Shown: positions 32,597 to 41,218 of the stretch, in pieces
How the letters are laid out: each line of letters begins with the position of its first letter
Position numbering within the stretch: position 1 is the stretch's first letter
Virus record (IMG/VR): IMGVR_UViG_3300025012_000031
Location: 1 to 64,000 of that record
Reading direction: 5' to 3' (one strand)
Length of the DNA: 64,000 bases
From: a virus
Notes under the pieces: generated by a model
The model's input: the letters and a program-made list of their open reading frames with translations, nothing else
Told to the model about the DNA's origin: nothing
The model's database searches: none
Made by a program: the position numbers and the translations under genes

Positions 32597-34474
32597 TTAC
32601 ATTGCGTCGATAACGAAGGCATTTCCTCTGAGTACTTTCTTCCTCTCATCGACGGTCGTAGCGCTTAACCAATTCTTTATTGATGTAGCAGCATCATCAT
32701 CAAACTCAAAGTCCTGGATGAAATGGTCAATGCCTTCGCGGACAATCAACTCCTTCAATTCTGGTCCACGGAAGCTACCCAACCCTTTATAGTACTTGAT
32801 TTCAAAGCCGTTCGTGGAGTTCTTTGATAGCCAATCATTATATGCATTGAAGTCAAAGAAGTAGTGAACGATCTTGTCTTTCTTTTTAAGGGCAATGAGG
32901 GGCGTTCGCATGTACTTGATGCGGTTAGACTTGACGAGGGAAGGAGAGAAGCGATGGAAGAAACCTAGAAGCAGCGAACGAATGTGTATACCGTCTGCAT
33001 CTTGGTCGGTGGTGAGGAGAACATTTTGATAACGAAGTTCGTCTTGTTTATCTTTGACTAGATTTAGGTTAAGGATATCACGAATAGATTTGATTTCGTC
33101 ATTCTCAACGATCTTCCTTGTCGCCGCCTCAAAGGCATTGAGGGGTTTACCTTTGAGAGGAAAGAATCCAAACTGTTCCCGACCAAGTACGGCGGAGATA
33201 CCACCAACGGCCGAATCACCTTCAGCAAGAACGAGATACTTATGTTCCTTTGTTGCTGGAAGATATTTCTCAACGCGGATTTTCTTTGTCGTCTTGCTTG
33301 CGTTCTTCAGTGCAAGATTTTCTTTGACCTGTTCTTTCAGCTTATATGTCTCGACGATCGGATCAATGATATCTGCATTCCGACAGATGGCACCGAGGAA
33401 TTTATCATTAAGAACTTCCTCAATGATATCTTTAAAATCGGTGACGCTATTCATCAACTCTTCTTTTGTCTGACCGTTGAATCTTGCTCCAGGCATCCTC
33501 ATTGAGAACATGATGAACAACTTACTTTTGATGTCGGCGGGCTTGACGTCAAGCTTATGTTTTCTTTTGATGAACTCCCGAATGTTATCGCATATCTTCC
33601 ATGAAAGGTAATCAATATGCGATCCACCCCGCCGTGTCTCTAAGCCGTTGACGAATGATAGATGATCAAAGTCGGTGTCTGAATAGAAAACGCCGATCCT
33701 AGCCTTCTGACCTTCGAAGTATTCAAAGTTTTCGCTGATTCCCTGAAGGAAGATTTTCAGCCGAGTGGCGGTGATCTTCTTCCCATTGAATTTGAAGCAA
33801 ATCTCTGGATAACAGAAGGCGGAGTTCTTGAGATAGCGGAAGATCAATTGTGGCAAGATGTTCATTCCGTCTTGACTGATCTTAAAGTAATCATAGTTCG
33901 GTTCAAACGAAATCTCGGTGAAATTCTCTGTTGATTTTCTGACGGTCGGTTTTTCTTTGACCATCGTAGAGTTCCGATATGTCTGTTCATAGAACAGTGC
34001 GCCGTTGGCCGTCCGAACCCTGAACCACTTGGAGAAGATGTTTGTGAGTGATACACCGACACCATTCTGGCCCTTCTGTTCTTCGAGCTTATCATCGTCG
34101 AAATTTGAACCGGAACGCAGCTTGGTAAAGATGATTTCTGGAATCCACTTATCATCCCCATTTTTCTCGATCGGTAATCCACGACCATCATCTCTTACCG
34201 TGATAATGCCGTTGTCATACTTGACTTCGATTGTCGTGCCGTACTTAAAACCCGTCTTGATACTTTCATCAATGCAGTTATCAATGACTTCTTCAATGAT
34301 CTTTTGGAGCCCGGGAAGGAATGCTGTTTCACGGATGACCATCTTGTCATCTTCATACATCCTGATAGGAACTACCGACTCTTTAACGGAACCGATGTAA
34401 ATACCCGGACGCTTGATAACATGTTCAACGTCTGTTAGTTCTACGATGTCATTCTTTCTTAATGGTGCTGTCAT
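32597..34474 (-). CDS. 39: Type II topoisomerase ATPase/TOPRIM subunit (T4 gp39 type)
   Basis: 625 aa. GHKL ATPase motifs: EVIDNCIDE near residue 63, DDGRGLP near 118 and GQNGVGVSLTN near 163. The TOPRIM motif is LAEGDSAVGG near 418 with PLKGKPLN, and TDQDADGIHIRSLL near 490 binds the metal. In T4 this protein is split between genes 39 and 60; here it is one chain. It works with the split gp52 subunit. Own promoter at 34533. Confidence 0.95.
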   Translation of the reverse strand: MTAPLRKNDIVELTDVEHVIKRPGIYIGSVKESVVPIRMYEDDKMVIRETAFLPGLQKIIEEVIDNCIDESIKTGFKYGTTIEVKYDNGIITVRDDGRGLPIEKNGDDKWIPEIIFTKLRSGSNFDDDKLEEQKGQNGVGVSLTNIFSKWFRVRTANGALFYEQTYRNSTMVKEKPTVRKSTENFTEISFEPNYDYFKISQDGMNILPQLIFRYLKNSAFCYPEICFKFNGKKITATRLKIFLQGISENFEYFEGQKARIGVFYSDTDFDHLSFVNGLETRRGGSHIDYLSWKICDNIREFIKRKHKLDVKPADIKSKLFIMFSMRMPGARFNGQTKEELMNSVTDFKDIIEEVLNDKFLGAICRNADIIDPIVETYKLKEQVKENLALKNASKTTKKIRVEKYLPATKEHKYLVLAEGDSAVGGISAVLGREQFGFFPLKGKPLNAFEAATRKIVENDEIKSIRDILNLNLVKDKQDELRYQNVLLTTDQDADGIHIRSLLLGFFHRFSPSLVKSNRIKYMRTPLIALKKKDKIVHYFFDFNAYNDWLSKNSTNGFEIKYYKGLGSFRGPELKELIVREGIDHFIQDFEFDDDAATSIKNWLSATTVDERKKVLRGNAFVIDAM

Positions 34475-34532
34475 ATTTCATTACTCCGTTATCAATGAAT
34501 TCACTTCACTGTCAAATAAAAATGGTTGGGAG

Positions 34533-34561
34533 ATTATATCCCAACCACCTTTGAATGTCAA
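34533..34561 (-). promoter_or_regulatory. Sigma70 promoter with -10 box in a terminator-like loop
   Basis: TTGACA, 17 bp, TATAAT. GGTTGGGA (34539-34546, minus strand) and TCCCAACC (34524-34531) form a perfect 8-bp stem with the -10 box in the 7-base loop, followed by ATTTTTATTT. Read-through RNA from the pilin-like gene would terminate here, while the same element starts topoisomerase transcription. Confidence 0.85.
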
Positions 34562-34583
34562 TAGCAATGTTGTGTGGCGATGA

Positions 34584-34862
34584 TTATTTACAAGGAACCC
34601 CGCCGCCTTTTTCATTACGAACCTGGATAACTTCTCCACCGAGAGCAGTGAATGCAAACCCATCAATACATTCTCGCCTCACTGATATTGATTTAATCCC
34701 GCCGTTTTCACGCTGTACCTCTTTAACCACAACGGGCCCGCTTTTTTGAAGGCCACGATTTCGATAAGCTGCAAATTGCGGAATGGCAATGGATGCAATG
34801 ATACCGACGATGGATATGACGATCATCAATTCAATTAGGGTGAAACCATTTATTCTCCGCAT
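34584..34862 (-). CDS. Type IV prepilin-like protein
   Basis: 92 aa. MRRINGFTLIELMIVIS is a textbook prepilin leader: short basic leader, cleavage after Gly, Phe+1, Glu+5, then a hydrophobic helix to about residue 30 (IASIAIPQFAAYRNRG). The remaining 60 residues include two Cys (ECIDG and the C-terminal VPCK) that could form the pilin-type disulfide loop. It could be processed by the host prepilin peptidase and enter or block the host pilus machinery. The ATG overlaps the stop of the 45-aa gene. Confidence 0.85.
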   Translation of the reverse strand: MRRINGFTLIELMIVISIVGIIASIAIPQFAAYRNRGLQKSGPVVVKEVQRENGGIKSISVRRECIDGFAFTALGGEVIQVRNEKGGGVPCK

Positions 34863-34999
34863 CAATATTCAACCTTCCTGCGGCAGAACTTTCGGTCCGC
34901 GTCCTTCCGTTTGTTCTTGAAGGCATTGTTAGGAGGGAGGATGCAACGGAACGAAGCAATCTGTTGAACCGTCTTGGTGTTCTTCTTTTTGTCATTCAT
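34862..34999 (-). CDS. Small basic protein (45 aa)
   Basis: MNDKKKNTKTVQQ..., with 16 Lys/Arg and two Cys. SD GGAG 10 bases upstream; an in-frame ATG 14 codons upstream lacks an SD. Coupled by TGATG overlap to the prepilin-like gene. Behind the promoter at 35051. Function unknown. Confidence 0.6.
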   Translation of the reverse strand: MNDKKKNTKTVQQIASFRCILPPNNAFKNKRKDADRKFCRRKVEY

Positions 35000-35050
35000 T
35001 TTCTTTTCTCCGAATGATATTGAAGTATTTTTAACTTTCATAACTTAGCC

Positions 35051-35079
35051 ATTATAATTCATATGATGTTTAATGTAAA
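35051..35079 (-). promoter_or_regulatory. Sigma70 promoter
   Basis: TTTACA, 17 bp, TATAAT; drives the 45-aa basic gene and the prepilin-like gene. Confidence 0.75.
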
Positions 35080-35091
35080 TAGAAATTTTAC

Positions 35092-35709
35092 TTATTTCTT
35101 CTTTTTCTTTTCAGCCTTCTTTGCAGCTTTCTTCTCATACTCAATGCGATCAGATTCATCGTCGATTGCTTTATGCTCGAAAGCATAATCCGCGAGCCAA
35201 TATGCATCAGTGAGATCGTATAAAGAAGCCGGCTTTGCCCCCGGTGTTACCTTCACATATAACTGAAGTTCTTCTTTGACATTCTCCGGTAATTTTTCAA
35301 CGGCGACAATCTTGAGGCCATCTTTGAGGTCCTCCTCTTTGATACGATCACGATCATCTTTGTTGACAATATACTTTCTCCACCGAGTGACCGGCACGGA
35401 GAAAATGTCGATCGTTTCTTCAACGCTTTTGACCGCGCATCGAGCCATCCAATAGTTACCGTAAAGGATATCCTTTGAGCCCGATGCAGAGCCAAGCGAG
35501 AGACCCTCGATCACTACCCTGACCTCGTCTTTCTCTACAAGTTTACAAAGAAAGCGTGAAATATTTTCACTAACATGAAAAAGCAAATGCTCATCATTAT
35601 ACTCTTTAGCAGAAGGCATGATGAGCATTTTTGAAATGATTTTTCTTTCGTCGTTAAGAGCGACCAAACCCGTTGATCTCATTGAGAGGTCAATGCCTAC
35701 AGTAATCAT
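35092..35709 (-). CDS. RuvC-like Holliday junction nuclease
   Basis: 205 aa from the ATG at 35709 (SD GGAGG). RNase-H-fold motifs: VGIDLSMRSTG (first Asp), VVIEGLSLG (Glu, near residue 80) and YDLTDAYWLADYA (last Asp pair, near 172). The basic tail is KKAAKKAEKKKKK. It probably resolves junctions before packaging, the job of T4 gp49. As in T4 gene 49, the start lies behind a hairpin with an internal late-promoter-like box (35717-35749). Confidence 0.85.
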   Translation of the reverse strand: MITVGIDLSMRSTGLVALNDERKIISKMLIMPSAKEYNDEHLLFHVSENISRFLCKLVEKDEVRVVIEGLSLGSASGSKDILYGNYWMARCAVKSVEETIDIFSVPVTRWRKYIVNKDDRDRIKEEDLKDGLKIVAVEKLPENVKEELQLYVKVTPGAKPASLYDLTDAYWLADYAFEHKAIDDESDRIEYEKKAAKKAEKKKKK

Positions 35710-35716
35710 AGTTCCT

Positions 35717-35749
35717 CCACTTGATAGTTTAGAAATATTTATCAAGTGG
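35717..35749 (-). promoter_or_regulatory. Late-like box GATAAATA in an RBS hairpin
   Basis: Perfect 10-bp arms (35717-35726 and 35740-35749), extendable over GGAAC by a 3-base bulge so that the SD GGAGG is covered. GATAAATA (35736-35743) overlaps the 5' arm and loop. Confidence 0.65.
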
Positions 35750-35767
35750 AACGTTGCTGACACTCTA

Positions 35768-35797
35768 ACGGTCCTCTAAGTGATTCTAGAGGACCGT
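35768..35797 (-). terminator. 11-bp hairpin after the ligase gene
   Basis: ACGGTCCTCTA and its exact complement with an 8-base loop. No T run, so terminator strength is uncertain. Confidence 0.6.
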
Positions 35798-35820
35798 CGG
35801 CAATTGAGCTATACAATCTA

Positions 35821-37659
35821 TCAGATCATTTTCATGAATGCCTGTTCGTTAAGAATCGTGATGCCGAGCTTTTCGGCTTTGGCTAGTTTACCACCTGCAT
35901 CTTCGCCGACGAGCAGATAATTCAGATTCTTCGAGACGCTTGCAAGTTCGCCGCCATTGGCAACAACCATCTGCTCGAAATGTTTCCGAGGCTTGGAGAG
36001 TGTCCCGGTGATGCAGAACGTTTTCCCAGCGAATTTGTCGCTTGCCTTAGGAGCTTCAACTTTCTTTTCCTCTTTGTAGCGGGGGTCGTCTACGATCTTG
36101 TCAACAATTTCAAGATTTGCTTTCCATGCCACGAAAATTTTGAGGAGGGATTTCTCTCCCATTCCTTCGGGATACGGTCCGCCGATTTCGCCTTCCGTTT
36201 TACAGAGGCCTTGCTTCAGCATGCAGGAACCGTAGAACTCGATGATCTTACCGACGGTGTTCTTGCCGCCACCGTTAAAAGGCATGGCACCCATAAGATC
36301 GGCCTTCGACATCTTGAAGATCGCCTGAAGGTTGTCATAGAACTTTTCAGCCATACGACCTTGACCGTTCGGCGACCAGGTGAGAAGGTCCTCAATGCAA
36401 TTGATTCCCCACTTCTCAAAGGAAGTTCCCGATGCACCCTCAACATTACAGCAGCGGATGAAGTATTCAAGCTGACGCATTCCTTGAGCGGGGCAAGCAT
36501 CGTTGTTACATTTCAGATCGACAGGAACGAGATTCTTATTAACAATATTCCATTCAAGATCTCCACCACAAGACGGACAAACCGACCACGGGGCGCCACC
36601 TTTACCCGGTTCCATCGTCTCAACAATCTTCGGGATAATGTCTCCGCCTTTGGTAACCCGGACGATTGCACCTTCCCAGATGCGGTTGTTGAGAATGTAC
36701 CGCATGTTGTACCCGGTTGCTTTGGCAACCGTCGTACCACAGAGTTCTTGCGGTTCAAGCAAAACGGTCGGTTTCAGCAATCCGCCTTTGGAAATTCTCA
36801 ACCGAAGCCCGGTGACCTTCGTCTGCACGGCCGGGGTATCAACCTTGAAAGCAACCATTCCTTCGGGATGAGTTACATTCTCGGCGCCGTAATTGATATC
36901 GCAAATGACCAACCCATCGATGTCATAAGGAACGACAACCTTGACCGCCTCGAGATGCGCCTTCAGGATTTCTTCCATGTCAGGCGTAATCGAGATGATG
37001 TCGTAATCAGGAATAAGGAATCCGAGCTCCTCTAGTTTGAGCAACTGACCGACCCGGGTGTTCCTTGAACCGAGAATTTGGTAACAGTATGCTTTGACGT
37101 GGGCAAGGCGAGTAGGAATGATCTTTTCTTTCTTGATGATCCCAACCGTGCCATTGCGGCGGTTCTTGTAGCCGAGAACGATGTGGGAATCTCCCGTTAG
37201 GGTAAGTTCACCGCGAACCTCGGTGAGTTCCTCTTTACTATCAATCGTGGCCGGGAGAACAAATCGGCAGGCCTCAGTGATATCTTCACCGGATGTTCCG
37301 TCGCCACGAGTTGCGGCCGACATATAATTACCGAAGGAGTATTTTGCAACGAAGCACATCCCGTCGAGTTTTACTTGGGCGAGAAGTTTGTTGATGTGAA
37401 ACTTGGTAAGGAATTTGGTGAGGGGTTGATCGGCTTCGCCGTACTTGCATTTGCGAAGGGAACCGATGACGTAATCGTGGACGATGTCACCACCGACTTC
37501 CATGAGTTCCTTGATGAAGTCCTCGTATTCCTCATGAGAAATTTCAAGGCGAAGAAGTTCGAGTTCATCGTCATAACGAAGATCGGTGACAGCGGGATTT
37601 CCTTCGCGATATGAACGATTCCACATTTTGATTTTCTTCTTTCTTTCGATGACCGACAT
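35821..37659 (-). CDS. ligA: NAD-dependent DNA ligase (LigA type)
   Basis: 612 aa. Domain Ia (NRSYREGNPAVTDLRYDDE, residues 14-32) binds NMN, so NAD is the cofactor. The adenylated Lys is K97 in VKLDG. Then OB fold, a four-Cys zinc finger (CPSCGG...CNNDACPAQ, near 368-400), HhH-type helices and a C-terminal BRCT domain (from FAGKTFCITGTLSKPR, near 530). T4 itself uses an ATP ligase. All core parts are present. Promoter at 37691. Confidence 0.95.
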   Translation of the reverse strand: MSVIERKKKIKMWNRSYREGNPAVTDLRYDDELELLRLEISHEEYEDFIKELMEVGGDIVHDYVIGSLRKCKYGEADQPLTKFLTKFHINKLLAQVKLDGMCFVAKYSFGNYMSAATRGDGTSGEDITEACRFVLPATIDSKEELTEVRGELTLTGDSHIVLGYKNRRNGTVGIIKKEKIIPTRLAHVKAYCYQILGSRNTRVGQLLKLEELGFLIPDYDIISITPDMEEILKAHLEAVKVVVPYDIDGLVICDINYGAENVTHPEGMVAFKVDTPAVQTKVTGLRLRISKGGLLKPTVLLEPQELCGTTVAKATGYNMRYILNNRIWEGAIVRVTKGGDIIPKIVETMEPGKGGAPWSVCPSCGGDLEWNIVNKNLVPVDLKCNNDACPAQGMRQLEYFIRCCNVEGASGTSFEKWGINCIEDLLTWSPNGQGRMAEKFYDNLQAIFKMSKADLMGAMPFNGGGKNTVGKIIEFYGSCMLKQGLCKTEGEIGGPYPEGMGEKSLLKIFVAWKANLEIVDKIVDDPRYKEEKKVEAPKASDKFAGKTFCITGTLSKPRKHFEQMVVANGGELASVSKNLNYLLVGEDAGGKLAKAEKLGITILNEQAFMKMI

Positions 37660-37690
37660 CTTGATCTCCTTGGCAATTTGATTTGAGTTG

Positions 37691-37718
37691 ATTATAACAA
37701 ATATACAGATGATGTCAA
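37691..37718 (-). promoter_or_regulatory. Sigma70 promoter of the ligase gene
   Basis: TTGACA, 16 bp, TATAAT. Confidence 0.8.
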
Positions 37719-37727
37719 ACTATTTTT

Positions 37728-38153
37728 TCACATTATAAGATATTCTTTTTCACGACGAGAAATGAAAGAAAAATCATTACCGAAGATAGATATAAAATCT
37801 TCTTTATAATCTCTATAGACAGGAGACACCCAGATGTCGGGGCGAGAAGTTACATATCTGTACCAAAGAATGTCAAGGAAGACATTGATACGATAACAAT
37901 CTTTGGATGCCTCGATGATTATGATTCTGCCGTTAGGTTTCAGTACACGACGGAATTCAATTAACAGTTGGCGAATATCTTTAACATGATGTAAGACATT
38001 CCTACAGCGGATCACATCAACACTTGCATCACCACAATCCAAGATTGCATACTCGTTGGCATCAAAGTAGTAATCTAAAAATGGTGCGGCCGTCATGTCA
38101 CAGGTTCTGTAACCGACGGCCGGAGCATGTCCCGAACCAAAGTCAATCTTCAT
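37728..38153 (-). CDS. SAM-dependent methyltransferase, class I
   Basis: 141 aa, short for the fold. IDFGSGHAPAVGY is the SAM-binding motif I; DVIRCRNVLHHVKD (motif IV) and VLKPNGRIIIIEA (motif V/VI) follow. It matches the Methyltransf_11 group that acts on small molecules. Directly follows a tiny Cys-rich gene; substrate unknown. Confidence 0.8.
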   Translation of the reverse strand: MKIDFGSGHAPAVGYRTCDMTAAPFLDYYFDANEYAILDCGDASVDVIRCRNVLHHVKDIRQLLIEFRRVLKPNGRIIIIEASKDCYRINVFLDILWYRYVTSRPDIWVSPVYRDYKEDFISIFGNDFSFISRREKEYLIM

Positions 38154-38258
38154 TTATTTCTTCATTGATTTATATTCTTCGCAATGTTCACATCCGCATG
38201 GACGTTCAAGAGGCCGACAACGGACACAATGACAATTTTCTTTGTGCTCGTTTTTCAT
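38154..38258 (-). CDS. Tiny Cys-rich protein (34 aa)
   Basis: NCHCVRCRPLERPCGCEHC contains six Cys and two His in 19 residues, a clear metal-binding knuckle pair. The TAA abuts the ATG of the methyltransferase. SD is poor. Confidence 0.55.
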   Translation of the reverse strand: MKNEHKENCHCVRCRPLERPCGCEHCEEYKSMKK

Positions 38259-38268
38259 ATCATGTGTA

Positions 38269-38472
38269 TCAAGATTGATTGTCATCGTCATACTTGATTT
38301 CTTCAACAGATGTACGATACGAAAAAAACTTCAGGATATGATACATAAGGAAGCCGACCTCGATCTTTGGTCCAACATGACCAAAATGATCAGAGATGAT
38401 GCCTCGACTTTGGTGGCCGAAATAACGGCGCTTCTTTCTTAACAACCTCATCACCGATGCACGCTCTAACAT
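38269..38472 (-). CDS. Hypothetical protein (67 aa)
   Basis: SD GGGAGG. Basic N-terminus (MLERASVMRLLRKKRR), acidic C-terminus. No family recognised. Confidence 0.55.
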   Translation of the reverse strand: MLERASVMRLLRKKRRYFGHQSRGIISDHFGHVGPKIEVGFLMYHILKFFSYRTSVEEIKYDDDNQS

Positions 38473-38496
38473 AGATCAGTCCTCCCTGACATTACA

Positions 38497-38682
38497 TCAC
38501 CCCATTATATTTTCCGGGTCTTCATTCCCAGAGTAACTATGCGCTTCCTTAAGAAGCTTCTTGTATTCCTTGAATGCTATTGCTCCGGCAGTAACCCATT
38601 GATAAATGAGCCCTATCTTGTTTTCGTAAGTGGGCTGCCTCCGTATTGTCTTTAATCTCTTTGTGGGTGACGATGATGCCAT
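38497..38682 (-). CDS. Hypothetical protein (61 aa)
   Basis: Start at 38682 fixed by GGAAGG 7 bases upstream. Basic N-terminus (ASSSPTKRLKTIRRQ) and a predicted amphipathic helix. Lies just after the radical SAM gene. Function unknown. Confidence 0.55.
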   Translation of the reverse strand: MASSSPTKRLKTIRRQPTYENKIGLIYQWVTAGAIAFKEYKKLLKEAHSYSGNEDPENIMG

Positions 38683-38683
38683 A

Positions 38684-39460
38684 TTAATCCTTCCTGACAT
38701 TATGACCAACCGATTCGCAATAGCCGTCCCAATTGGTGAATGTTCCGTTCGGCGTTACGACAAGATCGGTGTCATTATATGCCGAGTTGCGATGTGTGTA
38801 ATAACCGATCTGATGGCCGGCATATTTGAGAAGGATCAGACCGTAATTCGTTTCTTCTTCGACGGTACAACCGATCTCGTCGAACTTACCGTAAAAGGAA
38901 TATGTGCCGAGGATGTCTTCGCATAATGTGACATTGAAATGCATCAGTCCAACAAACCAGGCAAGCAGCTCTTTTAGCTCGGGGTTGGGCCCCTCGACAT
39001 TTTCCTTACAGAGTGCAATGTTGACCCGGACATTTTCATCACCGAAGATTTCCGCGGCAATCAGAAGATTGCTAATGACGTGCTTGAGGCTCCCTCCACC
39101 GGTTAGTGGATGATAATGACGGAATGACGGAATTGAAATATTGAGGCCGGTTAGACCGTATTTCTTGAATTGCTGCATATCAGCATCGGTGAGGAGCGAA
39201 CCGTTCGTCGTCAGGCGCGTTGCTTTAGATTTCGCTGCTGCTATGCGAATGTAATCGATGAGGTCCGGAAGAAGTGTTGATTCTCCACCCATGATTGTCG
39301 CATATTCAAAGTGCTTATTCGGATAGGCGGCAATAGCGTCGTCAAGTGTCCATGTTGTCAAAATCTTCCGTGACTTGTCAACCTGGTAGCACATGGAGCA
39401 GTTATAGTTACAGTGCAAATTTGTGATGACCCGGAGACCTTTTAATTTTTCATTCTTCAT
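38684..39460 (-). CDS. Radical SAM enzyme
   Basis: 258 aa. TNLHCNYNCSMCYQ (residues 13-26) binds the 4Fe-4S cluster; MGGEST near residue 58 is the SAM-contact motif. One further Cys cluster is not obvious at the C-terminus, so it probably has a single cluster. MoaA-like layout. Overlaps the 68-aa gene by 4 bases. Substrate unknown. Confidence 0.85.
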   Translation of the reverse strand: MKNEKLKGLRVITNLHCNYNCSMCYQVDKSRKILTTWTLDDAIAAYPNKHFEYATIMGGESTLLPDLIDYIRIAAAKSKATRLTTNGSLLTDADMQQFKKYGLTGLNISIPSFRHYHPLTGGGSLKHVISNLLIAAEIFGDENVRVNIALCKENVEGPNPELKELLAWFVGLMHFNVTLCEDILGTYSFYGKFDEIGCTVEEETNYGLILLKYAGHQIGYYTHRNSAYNDTDLVVTPNGTFTNWDGYCESVGHNVRKD

Positions 39461-39663
39461 TCGTTGATAAGTTCAACGTGATCGCCGAACTCCTCCTTGA
39501 ATACAGCAACTGCATTGCGATAATTTCCTTGCTTCATCCGCCTGACGATATCGTCGCCGTTCTTCCCGGTTTTCTCAGCGAGTTGCTTGGCAATACCGAA
39601 AAGGAAAAACACATTACCCTCCGGTCCCGACAGATCAATGATTCGTTTCTCTTTTCCACTCAT
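39457..39663 (-). CDS. Hypothetical phage protein (68 aa)
   Basis: MSGKEKRIIDLSGPEGNVFFLFGIAKQLA...; small proteins with IDLxGPxGNAF openings are common in phages, function unknown. SD GGAGG; ATGA overlaps on both sides. Confidence 0.65.
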   Translation of the reverse strand: MSGKEKRIIDLSGPEGNVFFLFGIAKQLAEKTGKNGDDIVRRMKQGNYRNAVAVFKEEFGDHVELINE

Positions 39664-40001
39664 TCTGATTCCTCCGCAGTATAGACAGTGAAGGCGGCGA
39701 GAGTGCCGACCTCTTCTAGTTGTTTCTTGAATTTTTTCACTTCTTCCGGTGTATTACCAATGCGCCAATGAGATTGTGGTGCACCGGTGTAACGCCAACG
39801 GACAATGAAAATTGGAGCCGGGGCAACGATTTGATCTTGGCGTGTTTGACATTCGATCTCCAAAGAGACTTCGTCGATCAGATCAGAAACAAGAAGACGG
39901 TCCGGGCCAACCAACGGCTGATTATTCAGACAGTGTTCAAGAACTAACTTGATGGCTTTAAATCGACCGGGGTTGAAGAAGTGTAGAACTTTCTTTGTCA
40001 T
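39660..40001 (-). CDS. Hypothetical protein (113 aa)
   Basis: SD GGGAGA. Contains a beta-rich centre (IFIVRWRYTGAPQSHW) and a charged C-terminal helix. Coupled to the 68-aa gene. No family recognised. Confidence 0.55.
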   Translation of the reverse strand: MTKKVLHFFNPGRFKAIKLVLEHCLNNQPLVGPDRLLVSDLIDEVSLEIECQTRQDQIVAPAPIFIVRWRYTGAPQSHWRIGNTPEEVKKFKKQLEEVGTLAAFTVYTAEESE

Positions 40002-40022
40002 TACCGATCTCCCTATTGGTGT

Positions 40023-40295
40023 TTACCAAGAGTTCTTTTGCTTTTCAAGATATTCCCAGGCTGCCTCGATAATTTTATTACCGTGAGACTGCTTGATGCT
40101 TTCGGTAACATCCTCGCCTTCACAGTCAGTAATCTTGATTACTTCAATTTCGTCTTCATCATCGGGGCTGAGTGGAAGATTCGTCTTCTTTTCACGAAAC
40201 CCCGGCAAACCGGTTGTGAGACTGAATTCAACATCGAATGTAACTTCTTCATCATCAATCTTTGTTGTGTATTCGAAGTCTAATAAACAGGCCAT
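40023..40295 (-). CDS. Hypothetical acidic protein (90 aa)
   Basis: Begins MACLLDFEYTTKIDDEEVTFDVEF; strongly acidic with predicted beta strands, two Cys. Directly follows the DUF262 gene with a 2-base gap. Function unknown. Confidence 0.55.
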   Translation of the reverse strand: MACLLDFEYTTKIDDEEVTFDVEFSLTTGLPGFREKKTNLPLSPDDEDEIEVIKITDCEGEDVTESIKQSHGNKIIEAAWEYLEKQKNSW

Positions 40296-40297
40296 GA

Positions 40298-41149
40298 TTA
40301 TTTCTTCCCGATTGCTTCAAGAGCCTTACGATGAAGTTCTTCGACATAAGCGATGTGCTTCGGGTCCTGTGCATGCCCGGAAACGTTGAGCTTGAGGAAG
40401 TAACGGTACTTCTGCTCGGCCGTAACAACGCCGGTAATCTGACCAACGGCAACAGAATAGTTCTCGAGGTGATTCTGATCATAGGGATGAAGTTCAAAGA
40501 AAGTCTTACCACGATAGGTGAATCGGCCTTCCATGAATTCGATCAGTGCGGTCAGGCGCTGTTTTCCATCGAGAATTTCATAGGAGTGGGAGTTATCCTT
40601 GTATGGCAACTTGATGAAGACAAACTTACCGATGTCAATATTGTTGAAGATGGAGTGAATGAGGGCAACTTTATCTTCGAGGGTCCACACGTTACCGCGC
40701 TGATAATCAGGATCAAAGTCAACCCCGAAATGCCAATGCATACCGACAATACCGTCAATGCAACGAGATGTTGCTTCGACATAAATGTCATCTTTGACAT
40801 GAAATTCTTGAATCGCCATCTTTTCATTAAGGGTGCGATACGGTTCAACACTGTGCCAGGGAACATACATGAGACGATGCATAAAACCATCTGCGGCGGG
40901 TTTGTCATCTCGGCCGGGATTGATCCGCTCTTTAAGCTCAAGAATCTTTCCACCATCAAGAACGGCGACGACAATGGATTCGTAAATAGCACCATGTTGA
41001 ACACGATTTCCAACAACATAAAGAACCGTGGGATCGTTGATATAGGCGCGGCGAAGGTCATCAAGATATCTCACATGATTCTCGGCTTCCCGCTTCTCGT
41101 TAAGTTTGCGTTGAGCTTCGAGTTTTTCTGCATCGGTTTTCTTGGCCAT
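40298..41149 (-). CDS. DUF262 (ParB/GmrS-like) domain protein
   Basis: 283 aa. DPDYQRGNVWTLEDKVALIHSIF (about residues 145-167) and LDGKQRLTALIEFMEG (near 208) are the DUF262 signature, in which DGQR-type residues bind or hydrolyse nucleotides. Larger relatives include GmrSD-type modification-dependent nucleases; here only the N-terminal domain is present, without an HNH part. It could be a nuclease fragment, a regulator or an antagonist of the host version. Promoter at 41179. Confidence 0.8.
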   Translation of the reverse strand: MAKKTDAEKLEAQRKLNEKREAENHVRYLDDLRRAYINDPTVLYVVGNRVQHGAIYESIVVAVLDGGKILELKERINPGRDDKPAADGFMHRLMYVPWHSVEPYRTLNEKMAIQEFHVKDDIYVEATSRCIDGIVGMHWHFGVDFDPDYQRGNVWTLEDKVALIHSIFNNIDIGKFVFIKLPYKDNSHSYEILDGKQRLTALIEFMEGRFTYRGKTFFELHPYDQNHLENYSVAVGQITGVVTAEQKYRYFLKLNVSGHAQDPKHIAYVEELHRKALEAIGKK

Positions 41150-41178
41150 GATGTTCTCCGTTTGTTTTATTTGAGACG

Positions 41179-41206
41179 ATTATACAACATCAGAAGATGA
41201 TGTCAA
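41179..41206 (-). promoter_or_regulatory. Sigma70 promoter
   Basis: TTGACA, 16 bp, TATAAT upstream of the DUF262 gene. Confidence 0.8.
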
Positions 41207-41218
41207 TAAAAATATTCA

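Noticed and set aside
35980-37035. A 351-codon open frame on the plus strand.
   Set aside because: It lies wholly antisense to the NAD-dependent ligase gene, whose domains are complete, and has no SD or promoter.
40331-41200. A 289-codon plus-strand frame.
   Set aside because: Antisense to the DUF262 gene and running into its promoter; no SD.
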